Notes: generated by a model not told the origin, from the letters alone. Positions 1 through 9,765 are shown, counted from the first letter of the stretch. The stretch: 64,000 nucleotides of DNA from Sphingomonas sp. SORGH_AS_0879 (GCF_030819175.1 NZ_JAUTBJ010000002.1:2800001-2864000), one strand, 5' to 3'. Numbers and translations are program-made.

Positions 1-1005
1 GCCGACCTCACCCTGACAGCCCATTTCCGCCGCCGAAATGGACGCCCGCTTCTTGTAGAGCATTCCCACCGCCGCCGCCGTCAGCAACAGCGTGCGCACC
101 CCGTCGCGCGTCGCGCCGTGAACGAAGGTTTCGTAATAGCGCAGCACCGCCGGGATCACCCCCGCCGCGCCGTTGGTGGGGGCGGTGACGACACGGCCGC
201 CCGCCGCATTCTCCTCGTTCACCGCCAGCGCCCAGAGGCTGACCCATTCGAACACCAGGCTGGGATCGGATCGCGGCCCCCGTTCGAGCAACTTCTGCTT
301 GATCGCCTGGGCACGACGCTGAACCTTCAGGCCGCCGGGCAATATGCCCGATGCGGCACAGCCCCGCTCGATCGCGCCGCACATCGCATCTCGCACCCGA
401 TCGAGAAACGCGTCCGTCTCAGCGTCCGCGCGCCACGCCGCCTCGTTCGTGCGGACGATCTGGGCGATAGACAGGCCGGTTTCCACCGTGCGCTCCAGCA
501 GTTCCGCGCCCGAGGCGAAGGGATGCGCCAGCCGCCGGTTGGACCGCATCGGCTCGGCGCCCTCCATTCGGATCGCCCCGCCACCGATCGAATAGAAACG
601 CCGCACCACCGCGCTGCCGTCAGCCAGAAAGGCGGTGAAGACCATGCCGTTGGGGTGCGCGGGCAGGAAACCCGGGCGGAACAGCAGGTCGGTCTCATAG
701 TCGAAGGCCATGGGATGCCGCCCATCCAGCGCAATCTCCCCCGACCGCGCGATATCCGCCAACAGGCCTTCGATCGCATCGGGGTCGACCGTCTCCGGCG
801 TTTCCCCCGCCAGCCCGAGCAGGACCGCCCGGTCGCTATGATGTCCCCGCCCGGTCAGCGAGAGCGAGCCGAACAGTTCCGCCTGTACGCGGTGCGGGAT
901 CAGGCCGGTGTCGAGCATCTCGGCGGCAAAGGCCTTGGCCGCGCGCATCGGTCCCACGGTATGCGAGCTGGACGGGCCGATACCGATGGTGAACAACTCG
1001 GTCAC
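1..1005 (-). CDS. sdaA: L-serine ammonia-lyase (L-serine dehydratase), C-terminus cut by window edge
   Basis: Iron-sulfur enzyme that deaminates L-serine to pyruvate and ammonia in the cytoplasm. The reverse frame opens with [20 protein letters not shown], the hallmark N-terminus of the single-chain SdaA family, followed by [18 protein letters not shown] sequence (here [15 protein letters not shown]) and later the glycine/alanine-rich catalytic segment ending [11 protein letters not shown] at the window edge. About 335 residues are visible of a usual 450-460, so the C-terminal part lies outside. The start is uncertain: GTG at 1005 matches the usual family N-terminus, but the frame stays open to about 1071 with other GTG/TTG codons and no convincing ribosome binding site. 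It lies just downstream of the PilZ-like gene on the same strand and may be cotranscribed with it. Confidence 0.85.
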   Translation of the reverse strand, partial: MTELFTIGIGPSSSHTVGPMRAAKAFAAEMLDTGLIPHRVQAELFGSLSLTGRGHHSDRAVLLGLAGETPETVDPDAIEGLLADIARSGEIALDGRHPMAFDYETDLLFRPGFLPAHPNGMVFTAFLADGSAVVRRFYSIGGGAIRMEGAEPMRSNRRLAHPFASGAELLERTVETGLSIAQIVRTNEAAWRADAETDAFLDRVRDAMCGAIERGCAASGILPGGLKVQRRAQAIKQKLLERGPRSDPSLVFEWVSLWALAVNEENAAGGRVVTAPTNGAAGVIPAVLRYYETFVHGATRDGVRTLLLTAAAVGMLYKKRASISAAEMGCQGEVG

Positions 1006-1104
1006 GCTGACGGCGGCAACGCTGTCTTCGCCACGCGGCAAGGCGATCACGGGGGTGGCGGACAGGGTCAAGATCGTTCCAATTGTTACGGCTTTACCCG
1101 TTGA

Positions 1105-1461
1105 CTAGCCCAACTCCCTGCGGCTGGCCAGCCACGCCTTTGCAATCTCCCAATTCTGCGACGACAGCTGATCCAGCAATTCGGGGGACAGCGGTCGACG
1201 GAACCGGCACCGGGCGGAAAAATCGGATGCGGACACGACCCGCGCCATGACCCCACCGGTATCCGGCAGATACAGACGGATGACCGATCCCAGGACAAGC
1301 GGAATATAGGTCTGAAGCTGAACGCCTTCGCGCGATAGCTGCAACACCTTGCACAGCGCCCTTGCGAGGCCGTCGGTCGCGGGCTCCGCCGCCGTTGCCG
1401 TCGCGTCCATCGAACGACGACGGCGTCTGAAGGTGACGGTCTCGAACTCGGCGGCGAACAT
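1105..1461 (-). CDS. PilZ-domain-like protein, possibly degenerate
   Basis: Small 118-residue cytoplasmic protein with the layout of a single PilZ domain, the usual bacterial receptor for cyclic di-GMP. An arginine run (FRRRRRS, residues 11-17) stands where the RxxxR motif belongs. The segment LQLSREGVQL (about residues 40-49) occupies the place of the (D/N)xSxxG motif, and the following hydrophobic strands and FRRPLS ending fit the beta barrel. The first position of the second motif is Gln rather than Asp/Asn, so nucleotide binding is not assured. An internal ATG just after the arginine run is an alternative start that would remove the RxxxR motif. Immediately upstream is the rpmE terminator, so this gene and sdaA form a separate unit. 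Confidence 0.6.
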   Translation of the reverse strand: MFAAEFETVTFRRRRRSMDATATAAEPATDGLARALCKVLQLSREGVQLQTYIPLVLGSVIRLYLPDTGGVMARVVSASDFSARCRFRRPLSPELLDQLSSQNWEIAKAWLASRRELG

Positions 1462-1533
1462 CCGGTAAAGGCTATGGATTGCTGGTTAAGGAAGGGTTTA
1501 GGATGGCCCTTCCGACCCTTTGCGGCACGCATG

Positions 1534-1567
1534 AAAAAACCCGGCGCCTCCAGAGGAGGCACCGGGT
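1534..1567 (-). terminator. Intrinsic terminator of rpmE
   Basis: On the minus strand a GC-rich stem (ACCCGGTGCCTCC pairing with GGAGGCGCCGGGT, one G-T mismatch position, three-base loop) is followed by a run of six T. It lies 33 bp beyond the rpmE stop, so it ends the rpmE transcript before pilZ. Confidence 0.85.
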
Positions 1568-1599
1568 CCTTTCCGCATTCGCTCCAAAGAGCGACGCGA

Positions 1600-1830
1600 T
1601 TACTTGCGGAGCGTGAGACCGCCGCCGAAACGCTTGTTGAAGCGCGCGACCTGACCGCCGGTGTCCAGCAGCGAGCCACGGCCGCCGGTCCACGCCGGAT
1701 GCGCCAGCGGATCGATGTCCAGTTGCATCGTGTCGCCTTCCTTGCCCCAGGTGGAGCGGGTTTCGAACACGGTGCCGTCGGTCATCTGCACCTTGATCAT
1801 GTGATAGTCGGGATGCGTATCGGTCTTCAT
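1600..1830 (-). CDS. rpmE: Large ribosomal subunit protein L31
   Basis: 76-residue ribosomal protein of the 50S subunit, located near the central protuberance. The N-terminus [19 protein letters not shown] and the C-terminal [13 protein letters not shown] are typical of L31. No cysteine is present, so this is the zinc-free (C-minus) form, in which the CxxC metal site of E. coli L31 is replaced by other residues. It has a good ribosome binding site (GGAG, 8 nt before ATG), its own promoter-like boxes upstream and a strong terminator downstream, so it is a monocistronic unit. It lies between the fabZ end of the envelope operon and pilZ. Confidence 0.97.
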   Translation of the reverse strand: MKTDTHPDYHMIKVQMTDGTVFETRSTWGKEGDTMQLDIDPLAHPAWTGGRGSLLDTGGQVARFNKRFGGGLTLRK

Positions 1831-1883
1831 GATATTGCTCCGGAAATGGCTGGTTCCGACCAGCCTGAAAGCGGGAAGCGCGG

Positions 1884-1912
1884 CCCATAGCGGACCGCGC
1901 TCCCTTAGTCAA
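1884..1912 (-). promoter_or_regulatory. Promoter of rpmE
   Basis: On the minus strand TTGACT (1912-1907) and TATGGG (1889-1884) are separated by exactly 17 bp, about 55 bp upstream of the rpmE start. The boxes resemble the vegetative promoters in front of rpsB and pyrH in this window. Predicted from pattern only. Confidence 0.65.
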
Positions 1913-1937
1913 AGTACGAACCCGTTAGAGCGCGCCG

Positions 1938-2390
1938 TCAGGCGGCCTTGGGCGGATCGGCGATCATCGCGGTGAAGTTCGCCTCGGCGACGGTCATACC
2001 GTCGATCTTGGCGACACCGGCGAACTTGCAGACGCTCGACCGCTTCTGGACGAATTCGACCTCCAGATGGAGCAGGACGCCGGGTTCCACGGGCTTGCGG
2101 AACTTGGCGCCGTCGATCGCCATGAAATAGACGAGCTTGCCCGAACCGGCGAGGCCCAGGCTCTCCACCGCCAGGACACCGGCGGCCTGCGCCAGCGCCT
2201 CGACGATCAGGACGCCCGGCATGATCGGACGACCGGGAAAATGCCCCTGGAAGAAGCCTTCGTTGATCGTCACCGCCTTCACCGCACGGATCGACGTGTC
2301 GAGGACCAGTTCCTCGACACGATCGACCAGCAGCATCGGATAGCGGTGCGGCAGGGCCGCCATGACCCGCCCGATATCGAGCGGGCCCAT
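1938..2390 (-). CDS. fabZ: 3-hydroxyacyl-[acyl-carrier-protein] dehydratase FabZ
   Basis: Cytoplasmic hot-dog-fold dehydratase that removes water from beta-hydroxyacyl-ACP in fatty acid elongation. The protein contains [13 protein letters not shown] with the catalytic His, [20 protein letters not shown] with the catalytic Glu, and the conserved KFRKPVEPG segment. From ATG 2390 it is 150 residues, the normal family length, and GGAG lies about 10 nt upstream. A GTG at 2414 would add eight residues and leave only 7 bp between genes. It is the last gene of the pyrH-to-fabZ operon, following ompH, the usual order where lpxD/lpxA come next; those lpx genes are not present here. Confidence 0.97.
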   Translation of the reverse strand: MGPLDIGRVMAALPHRYPMLLVDRVEELVLDTSIRAVKAVTINEGFFQGHFPGRPIMPGVLIVEALAQAAGVLAVESLGLAGSGKLVYFMAIDGAKFRKPVEPGVLLHLEVEFVQKRSSVCKFAGVAKIDGMTVAEANFTAMIADPPKAA

Positions 2391-2421
2391 GGTGGTCTTC
2401 TCCGTCTCGCTCACGGACGGA

Positions 2422-3093
2422 TTACCGGCCGCTGTTCTGACGACGCGCGGGCGCCGGAGCGGCGGCGGCCGGAGCGGTGGCGGCGGGGGCCGCACCCTGC
2501 TGCTGACCCTGCTGGCCGGGCTGCCAGTTGGCGGGCGGCGTGATGCTGACGGTCGGGACCAGCTTGTCCAGCTCGGCGGTCACTGCCGAGGTGATGTCCG
2601 CGGTCGGCTGCATGAACAGTACGGCCTGCGGGCTGACCAGCAGGCTGACATTCTTGGCGCGGACGGCATTCTGCACCGCTTCGCCGAGGCGCGCCTGGAT
2701 CTGCTCCACCGCATAGGTCTGCGCACGGACGGCGGGCTGGGTCAGGCGCGCCAGTTCCTGCTCGGCGGTCTGCTGCTTGGTCTGGATCGCCTGTGCCTGG
2801 GTGCGCAGCGCCGCTTCGTTGGCATTGGGGGCCGAACGTGCGGTCTGGAACGCCTGGACCAGCGGCTCCAGCTCACGGCTGAGCGCGGTGCGGCGGGTTT
2901 CGGCCTGATCGAGCTGCGCCTTGTAGGTCGTCTCGATCTGCTGGCGGGCGGCCGTCCAGGCACGCGAACCGGCGATCGCACCCTGCGGGTCGGCGACGGC
3001 GACGCCGTTCACCTGGGCCTGGGCGGTGGTCGCAACGGTCGCCGCCGGAGCGACGAGGGCCGCCGCGAGGAAAAGCTTCGTCATGGTCTTCAT
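2422..3093 (-). CDS. ompH: OmpH/Skp family periplasmic chaperone
   Basis: 223-residue secreted protein with a clear signal peptide ([20 protein letters not shown], cleavage near AQA). The central region, about residues 45-140, is an Ala/Gln/Arg-rich helical stretch expected to form the coiled-coil tentacles of Skp-like chaperones, which hold unfolded outer membrane proteins on their way to BamA. The tail, from about residue 185, is a low-complexity Gln/Ala/Pro-rich segment that is not part of the chaperone core. The start codon overlaps the bamA stop (TGATG), so the two are translationally coupled, matching their shared role in outer membrane protein assembly. Confidence 0.93.
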   Translation of the reverse strand: MKTMTKLFLAAALVAPAATVATTAQAQVNGVAVADPQGAIAGSRAWTAARQQIETTYKAQLDQAETRRTALSRELEPLVQAFQTARSAPNANEAALRTQAQAIQTKQQTAEQELARLTQPAVRAQTYAVEQIQARLGEAVQNAVRAKNVSLLVSPQAVLFMQPTADITSAVTAELDKLVPTVSITPPANWQPGQQGQQQGAAPAATAPAAAAPAPARRQNSGR

Positions 3094-5822
3094 CAGAACT
3101 GCGTCCCTACGTTGAAAGTAATAAGCTTGGGGTCATCCCCGGGTTGCGTGATCAGGGCCTTGGCCAAATCGATGCGCAGCGGTCCGAACGGCGAGTTCCA
3201 GTTCACGCCGATACCGATCGACACGCGCGGCTTCCACGTGCCGCCGTAGAATTCCTCGACGGCATAGCTCGTGTTCTGAAGCGCGATGTTGGTCGTGGTG
3301 CCCGAGCATGCGCCGCCCGCGGTCGACGAATAGCCGGTGGCGCAGGTGGTTTGCAAATTGGCGATGCTGGCATCGGCGGTGCTGGGCACCTGATAAATCT
3401 GCCGCCCCTGCCCGTCGACCAGGGGCGCGGGGGCCAGCGTCGGCGAACCGTCCTTGTTGAACAGCGGATTGCCGTTGGCGTCACGCGCCTGCGGGAAGTT
3501 GAGCGACGGCAGCGGACGGGTAACGCCCCACAGGCTGCCCGCCTGGACATAGATGCTGGGACGCAGGCCCATCTCACGGGCGCCCGAACCCAGCGGCAGT
3601 TCCAGCTCGGCGCGGGCGAGGTAATAAGCCCGGCCGCCCAGCGAGTCGTCGACGATCTGATCCCGATCGGTCTGCTTCGACTGGCTGCCATCCGCAGCGA
3701 CGACATAGGGCACGCGCAGCACGCGCGGACCGACGCCGCGAATGTCGAAGCCGCGGAACTGCGGCTCGCCCAGATAGAAGCGGTCGACGATGCGGACCGG
3801 ATCGATACCAGGCCCACGGCTGCCTTCCAGCGAGTGAATATAACCGCCCTCGCCGAGCAGCGAGAAGACGAAGCCCTTGCCCAGACCCATGAACTTCGCG
3901 CCCTCGGCCCGGGTGCGGATATATTTCACGTCGCCGCCCAGACCGGCAAAGTCCTGGCTGAACGAGAAACGATGTCCGGCGGTCGGACGCAGGCGGCTGT
4001 TCAGGCTGTCATAGATCAGCGAATAGCCGACCGACGAGGTCCAGCGATTGCCGATCGAGTCGCAGAGATAGCGGCCCGCCGTCTGATAGTTGCAGGTGCC
4101 GTCGGCGTTGAAGAAGGACGAATCCAGACCGACCTCGTCATAGGTCAGGCCGTAACGCCCGGACAGCGACCAATATTCGGTCAGCGGCACGCCCGCACGC
4201 ACCTGGAACCCGGTCGACACCTGGCTGTAGGTCGTCTGGCGCGTCGTGCCCAGATAGTTGAACGAGTTGAAATCGCGGCGGAAAACGTCGACGCCCAGCG
4301 CGATATTCTTGTCGAACACATAAGGCTCGGTAAAGCCCAGCTCGATCGACTTGGAATAGGCCGAATAGTTGACGCCCGCGCGCAATTCCTGGCCCTTGCC
4401 GCGGAAATTGCGCTGGGTGATGTTTGCCTGGATGATGAAGCGTTCCAGCGAGGAATAACCCGCCGACAACTGGAGCGAGCCGGTCGACTGTTCCTCGACA
4501 TTGGTTTCCAGGACGATGCGGTCCGGCGTCGAACCCGGATTCTGCTTGATCTCCAGCTTTTCCTGGAAATAGCCGAGCGAGTTGATGCGGTCCTGGCTGC
4601 GGCGGACCTGGAAGCTGTTGAAGGCGTCGCCCTCGGCCACGCGGATTTCGCGGCGGACGACCTTGTCCTGCGTCTGCGTGTTGCCGTTGATGTCGATCCG
4701 CTCGACATAGGTGCGCTTGGCTTCGGCGATGTTGAAGGTGATCGACATGGTCAGCGCTTCCTTGTCGCGCTGGAAATTCGGTTCCACGTCGGTAAAGGCA
4801 TAGCCGAACAGGCCCGCCGTCTGGCTGAGGCTGTCGATCGAGTCCTCGATCAGCTTGGCATTGTACCAGTCGCCCTTCTTCATGGGCAGCGACTGGGCGA
4901 GCTTGTCATTGTCGAAGTCGCGGATCTGGCTGTCGACCTTGACGTCGCCGAACTTATAGCGCGGCCCTTCCTCCACCACATAGGTGATGATGAAGTCCTT
5001 CTTGTCCGGCGTCAGCTCGGCCACCGCGCTGGTCACGCGAAAATCGGCATAGCCGTTGCTGAGATAGAAGGCGCGCAGCTTCTGCTGGTCGGCGGCCAGG
5101 CGATCCTGGTCGTAGCTGGTGGCCGAGGATAGGAAGCGGAACCAACGCGACTGCTTGGTGTACATCGCACCGCGCAGCTCGTCGTCGGAGAATTTCTCGT
5201 TGCCGATGATGTTGATCTGGCGGACCTTGGACTTGGGGCCCTCGCTGATCTCGAACACCACGTCGACGCGGTTCTGGTCGAGATTGACCATCTTCGGTTC
5301 GACCACCGCGCCGAACCGGCCCTGGCGGCGATAGAGTTCGACGATGCGCGCCACGTCCTGGCGAACCGCGGTCCGGGTGAAGATCTGACGCGGAGACAGC
5401 TTGATCTCCTTCTTGATCTTGTCTTCCTTCAGGCGCTTGTTGCCCTCCAGAATGACCCGGTTGATGATCGGGTTCTCGCGCACGCGCAGGACGATATCGC
5501 CGGATTCGACGCCGGAGATCGAGAAGTCGGCGAACAGCTCCGACGCCTGAAGGTCCTTCAGTGCCTGGTCGAGCGTTTCGGGGGTATAGGGAATGCCGAC
5601 CCGCAGCTTGGTGTAGGACAACACCGTCTCGGGCTCGATACGCTGGGCCCCTTCGACGCGCAGCGTCTTGATCGTCCGCACCGGTGCGGGCGCGACCGCC
5701 GGAGCCGGGGCGGCGGCGGTGCCGGGCGCGGCCGGTGCGGTCTGCGCCCAGACGGGGACGCCGGACAGCATGGTGCCCGCCAGCAATATGGCGCCCGCGC
5801 GCACTGTCTTCATACCCGTCAT
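3093..5822 (-). CDS. bamA: Outer membrane protein assembly factor BamA
   Basis: Essential outer membrane insertase. The protein has a signal peptide (VRAGAILLAGTMLSG, cleavage near VWAQ), five POTRA repeats over about residues 45-420 (for example IKTLRVEGAQRIEPETVLSY and NRVILEGNKRLKEDKIKKEI), and a C-terminal 16-strand barrel ending in FNVGTQF with the aromatic last residue recognised by the Bam machinery. A VRGF-like motif occurs as PQFRGFDIRGVGPR in loop 6. Start choice is uncertain: the frame opens at GTG 5840, with ATG at 5822 and 5813; I use 5822. It lies 70 bp after rseP and overlaps ompH by one base. Confidence 0.97.
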   Translation of the reverse strand: MTGMKTVRAGAILLAGTMLSGVPVWAQTAPAAPGTAAAPAPAVAPAPVRTIKTLRVEGAQRIEPETVLSYTKLRVGIPYTPETLDQALKDLQASELFADFSISGVESGDIVLRVRENPIINRVILEGNKRLKEDKIKKEIKLSPRQIFTRTAVRQDVARIVELYRRQGRFGAVVEPKMVNLDQNRVDVVFEISEGPKSKVRQINIIGNEKFSDDELRGAMYTKQSRWFRFLSSATSYDQDRLAADQQKLRAFYLSNGYADFRVTSAVAELTPDKKDFIITYVVEEGPRYKFGDVKVDSQIRDFDNDKLAQSLPMKKGDWYNAKLIEDSIDSLSQTAGLFGYAFTDVEPNFQRDKEALTMSITFNIAEAKRTYVERIDINGNTQTQDKVVRREIRVAEGDAFNSFQVRRSQDRINSLGYFQEKLEIKQNPGSTPDRIVLETNVEEQSTGSLQLSAGYSSLERFIIQANITQRNFRGKGQELRAGVNYSAYSKSIELGFTEPYVFDKNIALGVDVFRRDFNSFNYLGTTRQTTYSQVSTGFQVRAGVPLTEYWSLSGRYGLTYDEVGLDSSFFNADGTCNYQTAGRYLCDSIGNRWTSSVGYSLIYDSLNSRLRPTAGHRFSFSQDFAGLGGDVKYIRTRAEGAKFMGLGKGFVFSLLGEGGYIHSLEGSRGPGIDPVRIVDRFYLGEPQFRGFDIRGVGPRVLRVPYVVAADGSQSKQTDRDQIVDDSLGGRAYYLARAELELPLGSGAREMGLRPSIYVQAGSLWGVTRPLPSLNFPQARDANGNPLFNKDGSPTLAPAPLVDGQGRQIYQVPSTADASIANLQTTCATGYSSTAGGACSGTTTNIALQNTSYAVEEFYGGTWKPRVSIGIGVNWNSPFGPLRIDLAKALITQPGDDPKLITFNVGTQF

Positions 5823-5892
5823 TGCTGTCACCAAACCCACCCCAGAAAAGTCGAACCGACCCCTGTCGTAACCGCGCCCTGCCCCATCGTCG

Positions 5893-7029
5893 TCAACCGA
5901 TCAAGCCAGCGATATTCCGCCAAAGCCCCAAATTGCCAAGATCGTTGAATGTAACGAATAGCATCAGGGCCAGAATGGCGATCAAACCGCCGCGAAATGC
6001 CCATTCCTGAGCCGCAGGCTCCAGGGGGCGTCGCCGCACCGCTTCGATCGCATAGAAGAGAAGATGCCCGCCATCCAGCATCGGCACTGGCAACAAATTG
6101 ATGAACCCGAGATTGATGGACACCAGCGCCACGAAGAAAACAAAGGCGTCGACGCCCAGCGACATCTGTTCGCCGGATACCTTGGCGATGGAGACCGGGC
6201 CGCCCAGTTCCTTGACCGAGCGGCGGCCGGAAATCACCTGGCCCAGCGTTTCGACCATCATCCGAACGATCTCACCGGTGCGCTGGACCGCGACGACAGG
6301 CGCGCGCAGCAGGCCGACCGGACGGAGATCGACCTCGCCCGAGCCGCGAAGCCCCAGGCGTCCGATGCGATACACATTGCCGAATCGGTCGCGCTGCTGC
6401 TCGGTGCCGATGACGGCGTCCGTGGTGAAGCGGCGCCCGCCGCGCTCGGCGGTGATCGTCACCCGCTCGCCCGCGCGGATCTGCACATAGCGGGCGATAT
6501 CGGCGAAATCGGTCACGTTGCGGTCGCCGATCGCCGTCACCCGGTCCCCTGCGCGCAGGGTCGTCGTCGCCGCCGCGCTGCCGGGCATGACCTGACCGAC
6601 CACCGGGGGGATCACCACTTCGCCATAGGCATAGGCGAAACCGGCAAGGATCAGGATCGCGGCGAAGAAGTTGATCGCCGGGCCCGCCGCGACGATGATC
6701 GCGCGCTGCCACACGGGCTTCGCCTGAAAGGTCCGGGCGCGTTCCTCCGGCGGGAGCGAGAGCCAGGCGGCATCGGCCTGGCTGGCTGGGTTCATGTCAC
6801 CGGCGAACTTGACGTAACCGCCCAGCGGCAGCCAGCCGACCTTCCACCGCGTGTCGCGCCTGTCGGTGAAACCGAAAATCTCCCGGCCGAAACCGATCGA
6901 GAACGTCTCCGCCTTCACCCCGAACCAGCGACCGGCGAGGTAATGGCCCATCTCGTGCACGAACACGAGCGGACCGAGAGCGAGAACGAAGGCCAGGATG
7001 GTCAACAACAGGCCGGGAGTTTCGATCAA
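5893..7029 (-). CDS. rseP: RIP metalloprotease RseP (site-2 protease)
   Basis: Inner membrane zinc protease that cleaves transmembrane segments, classically anti-sigma factors in the envelope stress response. HEMGH at residues 25-29 is the zinc motif within the first membrane helix, a PDZ domain spans about residues 115-200 (VIPPVVGQVMPGSAA, LRAGDRVTAIGD), and NLLPVPMLDGGH near residue 315 supplies the third zinc ligand. I choose the TTG at 7029: it overlaps the dxr stop as TTGA, like the GTGA and ATGA junctions elsewhere in this operon, and a GAGG sits about 10 nt upstream. A TTG at 7038 is open but badly spaced. Confidence 0.95.
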   Translation of the reverse strand: MIETPGLLLTILAFVLALGPLVFVHEMGHYLAGRWFGVKAETFSIGFGREIFGFTDRRDTRWKVGWLPLGGYVKFAGDMNPASQADAAWLSLPPEERARTFQAKPVWQRAIIVAAGPAINFFAAILILAGFAYAYGEVVIPPVVGQVMPGSAAATTTLRAGDRVTAIGDRNVTDFADIARYVQIRAGERVTITAERGGRRFTTDAVIGTEQQRDRFGNVYRIGRLGLRGSGEVDLRPVGLLRAPVVAVQRTGEIVRMMVETLGQVISGRRSVKELGGPVSIAKVSGEQMSLGVDAFVFFVALVSINLGFINLLPVPMLDGGHLLFYAIEAVRRRPLEPAAQEWAFRGGLIAILALMLFVTFNDLGNLGLWRNIAGLIG

Positions 7030-8183
7030 ACGACGCAATCCTCAACACGCTCGGCCGCCAGCACCCGCGTTTCCGCATCGATCGCGATCACCGCATCGAG
7101 CGTTTCCGGCGGGGCCGGGTCGTAGCGATGGAGAACATGTTCGACGATTGCGGCAATTTCGAGGAAGCCGATGCGTCGCGCGAGAAAAGCCGCGACCGCG
7201 ATCTCGTTCGCGGCGTTCAGAATGGCCGGTGCCGCTCCCCCCGCCTCCAGCGCGGCACGGGCGAGCCGCAGCGCGGGAAAGCGCACCGGATCGGGTGCGG
7301 CGAAGTCCATCCGCCCCAGCGCGACCAGATCGAGCGGCGCCATCGGTGTCGGCATCCGGTCCGGCCAGGCCAGGCAATGCGCGATGGGCACGCGCATGTC
7401 GGAAGGGCCAAGCTGCGCCAGCATCGATCCGTCGACGTAATCGACCGCCGAATGGATGACCGATTGCGGATGGAGCACGATCTCGATCCGGTCGGCGGGG
7501 ATGGGAAAGAGGCGCGCCGCCTCGATCAGTTCCAGCCCTTTGTTCATCATCGTCGCCGAATCGACCGAAATCTTGGCACCCATCGACCAGTTGGGATGCG
7601 CCACCGCCTGTTCGGGGGTGACATGGGCCATCTCTTCGGTGGTCGATTCACGGAACGGACCGCCGCTGGCGGTCAGGACGATCCGCCGCACCCGCTCCGG
7701 CCGGGCGAAGTCGAAACATTGATAGATGGCGTTATGCTCGCTGTCGGCGGGCAGCAGCGTCGCCCCCGCCCTGGCCGCCGCCGCCAGCACGACCTCGCCC
7801 GCCGACACCAGAGGCTCCTTGTTGGCAAGCACGACGGTGCCGCCATTGGTGATCGCCGCCATGGCGGGCTCCAGACCCGCGCAGCCGACGATCGCGCCCA
7901 TGGTCCAGTCGGCGTGCAGCGCCGCCGCCTCGATCAGCGCCGCGCGACCGCCCGCCACGCGCGTCGCGGTGCCCGCCAGCGCCTCGCGCAAATCGGGGAG
8001 GCAGCGTTCGTCGGCGACCACCGCCAATTCCGCCTCGGTCCGCTTCGCCGCCGCCGCCAGCTTGGCGACGTCGCCATTGGCGGTCAGCGCGCGGACACGG
8101 TAGCGGTCGGGCTCGCGCTCGATCAGGTCAAGGGTGGAGGTGCCGACCGAGCCGGTCGCTCCCAAGATCGTCACGCTGCGCAT
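7026..8183 (-). CDS. dxr: 1-deoxy-D-xylulose 5-phosphate reductoisomerase
   Basis: Converts DXP to 2-C-methyl-D-erythritol 4-phosphate with NADPH, the committed step of the non-mevalonate isoprenoid pathway in the cytoplasm. The N-terminus MRSVTILGATGSVGTSTLDL is the dinucleotide-binding loop, ANKEPLVSAG and PADSEHNAIYQC carry metal and substrate residues, and TASGGPFRE plus WSMGAKISVDSATMMNKGLE are the family signatures. At 385 residues it has normal length. The start overlaps the cdsA stop by one base (TGATG) and the stop overlaps the rseP start. Its product feeds UppS three genes upstream. Confidence 0.98.
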   Translation of the reverse strand: MRSVTILGATGSVGTSTLDLIEREPDRYRVRALTANGDVAKLAAAAKRTEAELAVVADERCLPDLREALAGTATRVAGGRAALIEAAALHADWTMGAIVGCAGLEPAMAAITNGGTVVLANKEPLVSAGEVVLAAAARAGATLLPADSEHNAIYQCFDFARPERVRRIVLTASGGPFRESTTEEMAHVTPEQAVAHPNWSMGAKISVDSATMMNKGLELIEAARLFPIPADRIEIVLHPQSVIHSAVDYVDGSMLAQLGPSDMRVPIAHCLAWPDRMPTPMAPLDLVALGRMDFAAPDPVRFPALRLARAALEAGGAAPAILNAANEIAVAAFLARRIGFLEIAAIVEHVLHRYDPAPPETLDAVIAIDAETRVLAAERVEDCVV

Positions 8184-9007
8184 CAGAACAGGTCCGGCAG
8201 GAAGATCAGGAACGCCGCCACCGGCGCGACGGGCACGATGCCGTCCAGCCGGTCCATCACACCGCCATGGCCCGGCAGGACATTGCCGCTGTCCTTCACG
8301 CCCGCCCGACGCTTCAGCCAGCTTTCGAACAAGTCGCCCATCTGCGCCAGCACCGCCAGGAACGGCGTCGCGATCACCAACGGCAGGGGCAGGTCATGGC
8401 CCCAGCGCATCAGCATGGCCAGCAGCGTCGCCGCCGCGACACCTCCGATCAGGCCGGACCAGGTCTTGGCCGGACTGATCGTGGGAGCCAGCTTCGGCCC
8501 GCCGAATTGCCGCCCGACGAAGAAAGCGCCGCTATCGCAAGCCCAGACGATCGCCATCGCCCAGAGCGACAGCGCCAGCCCGTCTTGATGCAGACGGATC
8601 GCCAGCAGCGAAAAGACCGGCAGACCGACATAGAGCGCGCCCGCGCCATAATCGGGGCGACGCGAAATGATGGTCAGGAAGAAGAAGACACCCGCGATCA
8701 GCCCCAGCGCGAAGAAGCCCGGCCCCGCCGCCAGTCCCGGCGCCATGATGGCGAGCGGCACCGACAACGCGAATTGCGCCAACCGCTTGCGCGAAGGATC
8801 GACTTTCAACAGGTCCGACCACTCGGCCATCATGAACAGCCCGACCACGACCGCCAGCAGCCAGAAGGCCAGGCCGCCCAGCGCCAGGCACAGGCTGGCC
8901 ACCGCGATCATCACGATACTGGCGAGCACCCGCTTGGTCAGATTCGACATGCTCTTGACCGGGGCCGCTTCGGGCGCCCGGGTCGTCGGGATTTCGGGGT
9001 CGGTCAC
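8183..9007 (-). CDS. cdsA: Phosphatidate cytidylyltransferase (CDP-diacylglycerol synthase)
   Basis: Integral membrane enzyme that makes CDP-diacylglycerol from phosphatidate and CTP for all phospholipids. The protein has repeated hydrophobic segments, and the C-terminal signature SWLKRRAGVKDSGNVLPGHG followed by GGVMDRLDG, which is diagnostic for CdsA. I take GTG 9007 as the start because it forms a GTGA overlap with the uppS stop, giving 274 residues; ATG at 8950 (MSNLTKRV) would give 255 residues and remove a Pro/Ala-rich lead. The much longer open frame upstream is only the shadow of uppS. Its product is used by PssA, encoded at 13.8-14.7 kb. Confidence 0.95.
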   Translation of the reverse strand: MTDPEIPTTRAPEAAPVKSMSNLTKRVLASIVMIAVASLCLALGGLAFWLLAVVVGLFMMAEWSDLLKVDPSRKRLAQFALSVPLAIMAPGLAAGPGFFALGLIAGVFFFLTIISRRPDYGAGALYVGLPVFSLLAIRLHQDGLALSLWAMAIVWACDSGAFFVGRQFGGPKLAPTISPAKTWSGLIGGVAAATLLAMLMRWGHDLPLPLVIATPFLAVLAQMGDLFESWLKRRAGVKDSGNVLPGHGGVMDRLDGIVPVAPVAAFLIFLPDLF

Positions 9008-9765
9008 AGGCCGCCGAAACGCCTGTGCCGTCGGCCGAACTCTGCCACCGCATCCGCCAGCGCCGCTTCGTCGAAATCGGGCCAGAGCGTGTCGACGAAC
9101 AGCAATTCGGCATAGGCGGCCTGCCACAGCAGGAAGTTGGACAGACGCTGCTCGCCCGAGGTGCGGATCACCAGGTCGAGCGGCGGCAGGCCGTTGGTCT
9201 GCAACTCGCCCTCGATCGCCTCCGGCGTGATCGCGTCCGCCGTCATCTCGCCGGCGGCGACCTTCGATGCCAGCCGCCGGGTCGCCTCGACCAGCTCGGC
9301 CTGCGCGCCGTAATTCAGCGCGATGGCCAGGATGGGACCGGTATTGGCGGACGTCCGCGCGATCGCATCGTCGATCATCGCGACCAGATCGGCGGGAAAC
9401 CGGCGATAGTCGCCGATCACCCGCAGCCGGACATTGTCCGACACCAGCTCGGCGAGATCCTTGCGCAGGAAGATGCGGAGCAGACCCATCAGGTCGCTGA
9501 TCTCGGTCTCGGGCCGCCGCCAATTCTCCGAGGAGAAGGCATAGAGCGTCAGCGCCTCGATCCCCAGCGCACGCGCGGCACGGGAGATTCGGCGCACCGC
9601 CTCCACCCCGGCCTTGTGACCGGCGAAACGGGGCAGCAGACGGCGCTTGGCCCAGCGGCCATTGCCGTCCATGATGATCGCGACGTGACGCGGGACCGCA
9701 CCCGTATCGGGCACGGCCACCAGCGACCCCAGAGCCGTCTGGGCCGAGGCGGCCGGAGGACTCAC
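9004..9765 (-). CDS. uppS: Undecaprenyl diphosphate synthase (cis-prenyltransferase)
   Basis: Condenses isopentenyl diphosphate onto farnesyl diphosphate to make the C55 lipid carrier for peptidoglycan and polysaccharide synthesis. [16 protein letters not shown] near residue 28 contains the catalytic Asp, [11 protein letters not shown] and the C-terminal [19 protein letters not shown] region are the other family signatures. At 253 residues it is typical. The GTG start at 9765 overlaps the frr stop (GTGA). Confidence 0.97.
   Translation of the reverse strand: MSPPAASAQTALGSLVAVPDTGAVPRHVAIIMDGNGRWAKRRLLPRFAGHKAGVEAVRRISRAARALGIEALTLYAFSSENWRRPETEISDLMGLLRIFLRKDLAELVSDNVRLRVIGDYRRFPADLVAMIDDAIARTSANTGPILAIALNYGAQAELVEATRRLASKVAAGEMTADAITPEAIEGELQTNGLPPLDLVIRTSGEQRLSNFLLWQAAYAELLFVDTLWPDFDEAALADAVAEFGRRHRRFGGL

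Noticed and set aside
3144..5132. A 662-codon open frame opposite bamA
   Set aside because: Antisense shadow typical of high-GC DNA; low-complexity composition and no family motif.
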